Source of the DNA: Actinopolyspora alba
Lineage (GTDB): Bacteria; Actinomycetota; Actinomycetes; Mycobacteriales; Pseudonocardiaceae
Reading direction: 5' to 3'
Assembly: GCF_900112765.1 (NCBI RefSeq)
Contig: NZ_FOMZ01000022.1
Coordinates: forward strand, 1 to 32,492
Length of the DNA: 32,492 nt
The position numbers were made by a program, and so were the translations under genes. The notes beneath the pieces were generated by a model. The model ran no database searches. It saw nothing but the letters and a program-made list of their open reading frames with translations, and was not told where the DNA came from. Shown here one piece after another: positions 23,220-32,492 of this stretch; positions within the stretch are counted from its first letter, which is position 1; every line of letters begins with the position of its first letter.

Positions 23220-24199
23220 CAGAATTCCGGGCCATCGTTGTTTTCGTCCAGGCTGGCGTAGTTGACCCCGGCGGGCACGTTGGTGTCTGGATCCCACAGG
23301 TCGACCACTCCGGTGGGAGTATCTTTCGGGGGTGCGGTGCCGCCGTTGAGGACGTAGCGGATGTCGCGGACCATACGGGGAACGAGTTTGAGTAGTCGGG
23401 CGTTTTCACGTAGCCGGTAACGCATGTCCCGGTCGGGCTGTGTGCTTTGGGCGAGGGCAAAAGCGATCGGAACGGTGAGTTCCGCTTTGTACAGATCAGC
23501 GATGTCGTAAGTGAAGGCGCGTTGGTTGTGCTCGTGTATAACGCCCAAGGCGGGCGAGGCCCCGAGACTGAGCAGTACAGCGGTACATATTCCATAGAGT
23601 GCGCTGTTGCCCGCGGTGATGGCCTGGTTGACCGGATCACTGGCGCTGAAGTCGTTGGGATCGTAGGAGCGGCGGAACGGCCCCACCCGATGCTTTTTCG
23701 CCAGCGCTTTGTAGGTGGCCTTCATCCTGGCTCCCTCCAGACTCCTCAACCGAGCTACGGTCGCGTCCTCCGGAGGTGATTCCCCGAAACGGAGTTGGAA
23801 GTGCCGGTGCGCCGCTGTGATGCGCTGGTCGTCATTGGCCAGGAGCTGGACTTGTTGGTGCAACAGTTCGGTGGAGGTGCTTTCGTGCAGGAAGGCTGAA
23901 TAGCAGCGCACTCCACCGGAGCCGACCCAGCCGAGTACGGTCCCGTCTCTGGTCAATGCGGTGGCGGCGGCATGTGTGACGCTGGTGCCTGGACCGAGCA
24001 GGACACAGGCCAGGCTGGCGGTCGGTAAGTAGACGCGATCGATCGTGCCGGTATCGGGGTGTTCGGTCTGTGCGCACACACCGTTGCGATCGGCCACGAC
24101 TCGAACGCTGTCCATGTAGAGATAGGTGATGCGGTCTTTGACGGGGTGGAGCCCAAGCACGCTGGGCGTACCGAGTGTTTTGGGAAGTCGTTGGTTCAC
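23219..24199 (-). CDS. cas1: Cas1 integrase, type I-E
   Basis: The 326-aa protein starts with GTG at 24199, overlapping the cas6e stop by four bases (GTGA). Metal-binding catalytic residues are present at Glu155 (LEGARMK), His222 (GVIHEHN) and Asp235 (DIADLYK), with a constant offset to the E. coli residues Glu141, His208 and Asp221. SGGVRCYSAF and ITAGNSALYGIC are typical I-E segments. Cas1 catalyses spacer integration with Cas2. The C-terminal 25 residues (after PTGVVDLWDP) extend past the usual end and look disordered. The enzyme appears intact. Confidence 0.97.
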   Translation of the reverse strand: MNQRLPKTLGTPSVLGLHPVKDRITYLYMDSVRVVADRNGVCAQTEHPDTGTIDRVYLPTASLACVLLGPGTSVTHAAATALTRDGTVLGWVGSGGVRCYSAFLHESTSTELLHQQVQLLANDDQRITAAHRHFQLRFGESPPEDATVARLRSLEGARMKATYKALAKKHRVGPFRRSYDPNDFSASDPVNQAITAGNSALYGICTAVLLSLGASPALGVIHEHNQRAFTYDIADLYKAELTVPIAFALAQSTQPDRDMRYRLRENARLLKLVPRMVRDIRYVLNGGTAPPKDTPTGVVDLWDPDTNVPAGVNYASLDENNDGPEF

Positions 24200-24861
24200 T
24201 GGTCACCGTCCGTCATGGGGACGAGGGACAGCATTCCGCAGCCGTAGGATTTCGCACGTCCGATCCCGTCCAGGACAGCGCGGAAGATTGTCTCGGGGTG
24301 GGTGACCGTGGCGGTGCCGTCGAACTGGGCGGCCCCGTGGTAGTGGGTGCGCCGTGCATGCCGCGGTTTGTCCCCCACCAGTTGGTACTCGCGGGTGAGC
24401 ATGGCTGATTCGAGGTCGAGTCCTGCTTCCTCGGCGCGACGGTGCCACCAGGACAGGGCATGATCCCCGGACAACTGGCGCCGGTGTTTTCTGCCGTCGT
24501 CGGTGGTTTCGACGCGGGTGGGATTGGCGACGATCCGGTAGCGTATCCGCGTCCCGGATTCCAGACCGCTGAGCAGGGGGTCGAGCTCGCGGTGTGCGGC
24601 GTTGGCGTAGCCGTGTGGGAGCCGCGTGATGTCGGGGGTGAGGGTGGATTGGATGAGCACCACCGCTGCTGCGTGATTGTGTTCCACGCGGTGGAGGACA
24701 CCGGCTTCGGAGCGGGGATTGTCCCCGAGGGAGTCGGGGAACAGGGACATGACACGGCGGTGCATCCCGTCTACATTGGCCAATTCACGACCGGTGGCCG
24801 GGTGACGCGGATTTAGCCTGAGCTGAGTCAGCATCGCGGTGCGTGGTGCGGTTGTGGTCAT
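24196..24861 (-). CDS. cas6e: Cas6e, crRNA-processing endoribonuclease
   Basis: The ATG at 24861 overlaps the cas5e stop by four bases, giving 221 aa. The protein shows MLTQLRLNPRHPATGRELAN, then MHRRVMSLFPD with the likely catalytic His34. A C-terminal Gly-rich loop (GIGRAKSYGCGMLSLVPM) binds the repeat hairpin. Cas6e cuts the pre-crRNA at the 3' base of the repeat stem and stays bound as a Cascade subunit. Both arrays have the CCCCGC/GCGGGG stem it would need. It is expected to process both, although their loops differ. Confidence 0.95.
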   Translation of the reverse strand: MTTTAPRTAMLTQLRLNPRHPATGRELANVDGMHRRVMSLFPDSLGDNPRSEAGVLHRVEHNHAAAVVLIQSTLTPDITRLPHGYANAAHRELDPLLSGLESGTRIRYRIVANPTRVETTDDGRKHRRQLSGDHALSWWHRRAEEAGLDLESAMLTREYQLVGDKPRHARRTHYHGAAQFDGTATVTHPETIFRAVLDGIGRAKSYGCGMLSLVPMTDGDQ

Positions 24862-25610
24862 GCGGCTTCCTCCAAGGCCGTGGAGAGGGCATCGAGGTAG
24901 TCGGTGCCGTACCCGCCGCACAGGCCGGCGGGGAGGACGCGCCGGTATCGATAGGCGGGGCGGCTGCGGTAGCTGCGGTGGTCGGGGGTGAAGTCCCGTG
25001 GATCGTCGGCGACGTTGTCAGTCCAGCCGGTGGGCTCGTCCGAAGGGTGCTCGGCGACGAATTCCACGGTCACCGACTCCTCGTATGGAGTGGGGCGGGC
25101 CAGCGGGAGACGCTGGTGCAGCCAGGTGTGGGGATCGTCCACTGCGGTGATCAGGAACGGAGTGTCCGGAGGGCATGCTCGGCGTCCGAGATACCCGGCC
25201 CAGTAGGGACGGCGCAGCGCCTGCTCGGTCTCGGTGAGCATCGTGCCGTCCGAGCTGGTCACCGCCACGGTGAACACAGCGTCGGACAAGTGGTGCCGGT
25301 TGGAGACCAGCGTGCCCGTGCCCTCTTGACGGTAACCGCCTTTGGCGGTCGGGACGGTCTGCTTCGGGGGCCGTCCCCCACCGACGGTGTGGAAGTCGAC
25401 GAGATGGGTGCCGGGCCGGTCGATACGCACCAGAAACCGCAGTGGGGAAAAACGGTCGGGGTCCATGGTGCGGGAATGTCCTCCGGCGGCGGCGATGAGG
25501 CCGATCAGCCCGGACCGGGTCGGGTAGGGGTGTGTGTCACGCTCGGTCCAAGTCGAGTGGGTGCCCCATGACTGCAGGGGTCCGCCCAGACGGAGTATGA
25601 GCCCTGTCAT
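24858..25610 (-). CDS. cas5e: Cas5e, Cascade subunit
   Basis: The 250-aa protein starts at the ATG at 25610 in a four-base overlap with cas7e. It has the family start MTGLILRLGGPLQSWGTHST, followed by RDTHPYPTRSGLIGLIAAA, where the TxSGxxGLL-like block binds the crRNA 5' tag. YRQEGTGTLVSNRHHLSDA and a C-terminal YRYRRVLPAG complete the RAMP fold. Cas5e caps the 5' handle of the crRNA (here expected to be derived from GTGAGCC) in Cascade. Length and motifs are normal. Confidence 0.95.
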   Translation of the reverse strand: MTGLILRLGGPLQSWGTHSTWTERDTHPYPTRSGLIGLIAAAGGHSRTMDPDRFSPLRFLVRIDRPGTHLVDFHTVGGGRPPKQTVPTAKGGYRQEGTGTLVSNRHHLSDAVFTVAVTSSDGTMLTETEQALRRPYWAGYLGRRACPPDTPFLITAVDDPHTWLHQRLPLARPTPYEESVTVEFVAEHPSDEPTGWTDNVADDPRDFTPDHRSYRSRPAYRYRRVLPAGLCGGYGTDYLDALSTALEEAA

Positions 25611-26800
25611 GCCGCATCCCCCGCTCGGTTCGTGCTGTCGGTGATCAGGTCGTGCAGGCTGTCGTAGCCTTCGCCGAGTTGCTCGTAGGGCTCGGCGGCG
25701 ATCGAGGCGTGGCCGTGCCAGAGCAGCCCGTCGGTGCCGAGGAAGCGGTGCAGCCTGCCGGTGTAGTTGGCGAGCTGCTCCCGCGACGGCTCCGCGTAGC
25801 CGCTTCCGCTGTGACTACGCACGGGCTTTTCGAACGCTCCTGACAGCGACAACGGATCGTGCCGCAGCGCCAGGTACACCAGCTCCGGACGGGTGGTGGC
25901 TCCGGTGGTGCGTTGTTTTCCACTGGGGACGGCTTCGCAGAATGCGCGCAGGTATGCATCGACCACTCGTAGGGCGTCGTCGAAGCCGTCCCGCGTCTTG
26001 TCCGTGCCGCTGAGGTTGCTGGCGAGGTCGGTGAGGTTGACGCTGCTGTAGCGATAGAACACGCCGCTGGTGAACTCGGCCGTGGCCAAATGTCCGGAGC
26101 CTGTCGCGTCCGGGGGATTGAGGTCGTCGACGGCGGTGAAGAAGTCGAAGTCCATCGCTGATTCGTGCGTGGTGAACGCATGGGCGAACAGGCTCGCCCC
26201 GTCGACTCGGTGGCCAGGGATCTCGGCCAGCATCCGGCCGAGCAGGTTGATCGACGGGGAACGACGACGCAGGATGTCCTCCACGGTTGCCACCGGCAGC
26301 ACCGGCTGCGGCTTGTCCTGTTTCTTCGGACGTTCCTTCTTGGTGACTTCCTGCTGCGACGGCAACGGCATGTCCGCGATGGCATCGGGGTACTGCTCGG
26401 CCAGATCGGCGAGATCCGTGATCACAGCTCGAGGGACCCAGAACAGTACATCGGACTGGTCGTCATCCGGTGTGGGGAACAACCCGCCTTCCTTGCTGTC
26501 TTTGCGGGTGGCTGCCTGATCCGCGCTGATCAGCACAGCACGTCCGGCCTTGCGTGCCGTGTCGTGATCCCAACCGCGGTGTTCCAGCTCCTTTCGCGCG
26601 GCTTCAGGGATTCGGCGGGTGCGGACCGTGGGTTCGTCGAGTTGCTGCTCGAGTTCGAAACGGACGGCGCGTTTCCAGGACTGGCTGGACACGCGTGTGC
26701 GCGTCGATCCACCGTAGACACAACTTTTCGGGCTGCCCAGCGCGTCGCGGTTCAAATTCGAGTACGGGACAGGCTGCAAGGCATGAATGTCCAAGTGCAT
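25607..26800 (-). CDS. cas7e: Cas7e, Cascade backbone subunit
   Basis: The ATG at 26800 (MHLDIHALQPVPYSNLNRDA) has AAAGGAAAG just upstream; the long open frame beyond it is antisense noise. The 397-aa protein shows the I-E Cas7 start, then GGSTRTRVSSQSWKRAVR, SLFAHAFTTHESAMDFDFFT and GSGHLATAEFTSGVFYRYSS. Six copies normally form the helical backbone along the crRNA. A basic insertion around EVTKKERPKKQDKPQPV lies near the middle. A 73-base gap to cse2 is the largest in the operon and holds small repeats, including a hairpin over its own ribosome site. Confidence 0.95.
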   Translation of the reverse strand: MHLDIHALQPVPYSNLNRDALGSPKSCVYGGSTRTRVSSQSWKRAVRFELEQQLDEPTVRTRRIPEAARKELEHRGWDHDTARKAGRAVLISADQAATRKDSKEGGLFPTPDDDQSDVLFWVPRAVITDLADLAEQYPDAIADMPLPSQQEVTKKERPKKQDKPQPVLPVATVEDILRRRSPSINLLGRMLAEIPGHRVDGASLFAHAFTTHESAMDFDFFTAVDDLNPPDATGSGHLATAEFTSGVFYRYSSVNLTDLASNLSGTDKTRDGFDDALRVVDAYLRAFCEAVPSGKQRTTGATTRPELVYLALRHDPLSLSGAFEKPVRSHSGSGYAEPSREQLANYTGRLHRFLGTDGLLWHGHASIAAEPYEQLGEGYDSLHDLITDSTNRAGDAA

Positions 26801-26804
26801 GTTC

Positions 26805-26818
26805 TTTCCTTTCGGAAA
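26805..26818 (-). promoter_or_regulatory. Small GAAA-loop hairpin over the cas7e ribosome site
   Basis: On the minus strand TTTCC, loop GAAA, then GGAAA forms a 5-bp stem whose 3' arm is part of the cas7e Shine-Dalgarno region, four bases before the ATG. A GNRA-type loop adds stability. It might tune cas7e translation, but the stem is short. Just upstream the gap also has CCGATATCGG (26838-26847) and a second GATATCGG (26863-26870). Confidence 0.3.
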
Positions 26819-26873
26819 TCTTTGTCTGTTTCTTTGACCGATATCGGGGAAGGAGCGAGGAAGATATCGGAGC

Positions 26874-27410
26874 TTAGGAGGAGGAAGTCTTGGAGGCGAC
26901 GGAGCGGTAGTAGCTTTGCAGCCAGGTCTTGGCGATCCGGCGAGACTGCCAGGGCCAGCGACCGGCATCGTCGAACAGCCGCGCGAAATCGACCGGTATC
27001 CCGGTATCGCGCAACGAGAGCACGACGGTGGTGAGGTAGCGGCAGAGCGTACCGGGGTTTTGACGGACCACCAGATGCAGGTAGTTCTCCGTGGTGGCGG
27101 AGGCGAGAACGTGGTGCTGGGCGGCGCGGGCCAGGGACTCGCCGAGATCGCCGGATGCGTCTTCGTCGGTGGGGACGGCGGTTTCGGGGGCGTGTGCGAT
27201 GAGTGCGGCGATCGTGTAGTGGACGCGCTCCTTGTCGGGGTGGGGGTCTTCCTCCAGCCACGGGGCGACGAAGGCGTGCATGCGGTGGCACTGGTCGGGT
27301 TCGCGTCCGAGCCCGGTGCGCAGTGCGGTGCGTACGGCCGGGTTCGCAGTGGCCTGGGTGGCGATGTCGGTGACGAATCGGGTCGCGTAGTCGCTGGCTG
27401 CACGGGCCAT
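26874..27410 (-). CDS. casB: Cse2 (CasB), Cascade small subunit
   Basis: The ATG at 27410 has GAGGAAA upstream. The 178-aa helical protein includes ALRTGLGREPDQCHRMHAFV, PDKERVHYTIAALIAHAP, the basic NPGTLCRYLTTVVLSLRDTG and LFDDAGRWPWQSRRIAKTWL. These are typical of Cse2, which dimerises in the belly of Cascade and stabilises the displaced strand. It lies 13 bases after cse1. The C-terminal SVASKTSSS is likely disordered. Confidence 0.93.
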   Translation of the reverse strand: MARAASDYATRFVTDIATQATANPAVRTALRTGLGREPDQCHRMHAFVAPWLEEDPHPDKERVHYTIAALIAHAPETAVPTDEDASGDLGESLARAAQHHVLASATTENYLHLVVRQNPGTLCRYLTTVVLSLRDTGIPVDFARLFDDAGRWPWQSRRIAKTWLQSYYRSVASKTSSS

Positions 27411-27423
27411 GGGTGGTTTCCTC

Positions 27424-31550
<4,127 letters not shown>

Positions 31551-31625
31551 TGAGCCCCAGGTTTCTTGTAAAACAGTCAATCTTTGATTGAAAGCTACTG
31601 TAGCTGATTGAGCACGCGGGGTGAA
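31551..31625 (-). promoter_or_regulatory. AT-rich cas operon upstream region with small inverted repeats
   Basis: Upstream of cas3 the DNA turns AT-rich. CAATC-TTT-GATTG (31578-31590) and AGCTA-CTG-TAGCT (31593-31605) are inverted repeats, followed by a further GATTG at 31606. On the minus strand TTCACC, a 17-base spacer and TACAGT give a weak candidate -35/-10. The nested repeats may be an operator for cas expression. Confidence 0.4.
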
Positions 31626-31772
31626 CAAGGGGGTAGATATCAAACGGAGCTGCTAGCTCTGTCCGAAGAGCCCAGTGTGCCAGGATTGTCTCCTTATTGC
31701 CCCACAAGCAGTACGGTATGCGCCCATTGAGGGGACGGAGGTACTTGCTGGCTTCCTGTTCGACTACCCTTG

Positions 31773-31800
31773 GGAAATCCCCACCCGGTGGGGGTGTACC
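31773..31800 (+). repeat. Possible orphan degenerate CRISPR repeat, opposite strand
   Basis: The 28 bases have the length and layout of the array repeats but on the plus strand: AAATCCCC, a CCCCA/TGGGG stem and an end GGGGGTGTACC resembling the array end GGGGGTGAGCC. By ungapped alignment roughly 16 of 28 positions agree, mostly in the G/C stem. The next seven bases (GATTGAG) also occur at 31606-31612 in the cas3 upstream region. Chance similarity of GC-rich hairpins is a serious alternative. Confidence 0.3.
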
Positions 31801-31933
31801 GATTGAGTGTTTGACGAGAGGTGTCTTGTCGCAGTTCCCCACGGCCGCGCAGCAGGGTCTGATCATGGACCGAATTACCTGATCAGGACTCTGTGCGCTA
31901 GTGGGGGTAAACCACGGTTAACAAGAGCGGAAG

Positions 31934-31983
31934 CGGCCTCTGGTGGTGGCGGTACCTCAGCGTGCCACTACTGTCAGAGGCCG
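31934..31983 (-). terminator. Strong hairpin beyond the distal end of array 2
   Basis: CGGCCTCTG (31934-31942) pairs with 31975-31983, and the stem continues inward with GTGGTGGC against GCCACTAC (one G-U pair) after a small TGT bulge. It lies 40 bases past the last (degenerate) repeat of array 2 in the direction of array transcription, so it may end the pre-crRNA. Confidence 0.55.
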
Positions 31984-32023
31984 AATGCTTCCTGTCATTT
32001 ATCGGTGACTCAGAGCGTTTTTG

Positions 32024-32492
32024 GCCTCACCCCCGCTTGCGCGGGGAAACCGTCAATCAGGTTTTGCTGGAGCTCCCGCCCCTCTGGCTCACCCCCGCTC
32101 GCGCGGGGAAATCCAGACCGACCACCGCGCCCGCGGCGAGCGAGACGGCCTCGCCAGAGGGCTCACCCCCGCTCGCGCGGGGAAATCCGCCCGGTCTCTC
32201 TGTTTCACCCGTGGAGGTTGGGCTCACCCCCGCCCGCGCGGGGAAATCCGTTTCCGGTCGGCGCGGACGGCGGCGACCATGGGCTCACCCCCGCTCGCGC
32301 GGGGAGATCATCGATCGTGGTGGAATACCCCCATTGCAGGGGGGCTCACCCCCGCTCGCGCGGGGAGATCGGCCGCTGATCCCACGTCGCCACCACCCGC
32401 GGAGGCTCACCCCCGCTCGCGCGGGGAGATCTGGCGCGACACCCTGCTCGGGGTGGACACCCTGGGCTCACCCCCGCTCGCGCGGGGAGATC
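32024..32492 (-). CRISPR. CRISPR array 2, type I-E, at least 8 repeats (runs off the window)
   Basis: Repeats of 28 bases start at 32024 (degenerate), 32086, 32160, 32221, 32282, 32343, 32404 and 32465; the last ends exactly at the window edge. Spacers are 33-34 bases except the second, 32114-32159, which is 46. On the minus strand the repeat has stem CCCCGC/GCGGGG, loop GCGA and end GTGAGCC, so it shares stem and 3' tag with array 1 while the loop is the reverse complement. Repeats 32282 onward begin GATCTC, while the distal ones begin GATTTC. The degenerate repeat at the left marks the distal end, so the leader lies to the right, outside the window. Confidence 0.96.

Larger units (their letters stand above)
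31626..32023. other. Gap between cas3 and CRISPR array 2
   Basis: No convincing gene is present; a leftward frame (start near 31866) has no motif and runs in another frame into cas3. The stretch contains a repeat-like segment at 31773-31800 and a strong hairpin at 31934-31983, listed separately. GC content is lower than in the cas genes. Confidence 0.4.

Noticed and set aside
31801-32023. A CreT-like small toxin gene next to the repeat-like element
   Set aside because: I looked for a short reading frame with a ribosome site between the element and array 2 and found none that was convincing.

Overview
The window is high-GC DNA, with strong G/C preference at third codon positions in most genes. 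It looks like a mycelial actinomycete chromosome, most plausibly Pseudonocardiales (Saccharopolyspora/Actinopolyspora-like). That placement is inferred from paired XRE/DUF5753 + DUF397 genes, an FxLD-type lanthipeptide cluster and an actinobacterial type I-E CRISPR-Cas system. No rRNA or tRNA gene was seen.

Left part (1-7000): a leftward operon of two small Cys-rich, zinc-ribbon-like proteins, a small unknown protein and the start of a GT2 glycosyltransferase cut by the window edge. Divergent from it is an XRE/DUF5753 regulator with its DUF397 partner, closed by a perfect 17-bp hairpin. Convergent to that pair is a large KAP-like P-loop ATPase whose N-terminal membrane part lies in another reading frame, which suggests a frameshift.

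Middle (7000-19300): an AT-richer small membrane protein gene is followed by two broken insertion sequences. One is an IS5-type element with two Trp-to-stop changes. The other is an IS110-type element with a frameshift and a lost C-terminus. Next comes a complete leftward class I FxLD lanthipeptide operon: methyltransferase, 59-aa precursor, LanB dehydratase, LanC cyclase, stand-alone SpaB_C-type protein and a second PIMT-like methyltransferase, mostly joined by 4-nt overlaps. Upstream of it is a second XRE/DUF5753 + DUF397 pair. The palindrome CGCATATGCG occurs once on each side of that pair, making it an attractive candidate operator linking the regulator to the cluster.

Right part (19800-32492): small Cys-containing and unknown genes lead into a three-gene coupled operon (unknown protein, stand-alone RapZ-C-like protein, small membrane protein). 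A complete type I-E CRISPR-Cas locus follows, all leftward: cas3-cse1-cse2-cas7-cas5-cas6e-cas1-cas2. Array 1 lies after cas2 and array 2 lies upstream of cas3, running off the window. Both arrays read on the minus strand, with degenerate terminal repeats at their left (distal) ends. Between cas3 and array 2 there is a possible orphan degenerate repeat on the opposite strand and a strong hairpin that could end the array 2 transcript.

Functions are assigned from recognisable motifs only; no database search was possible.
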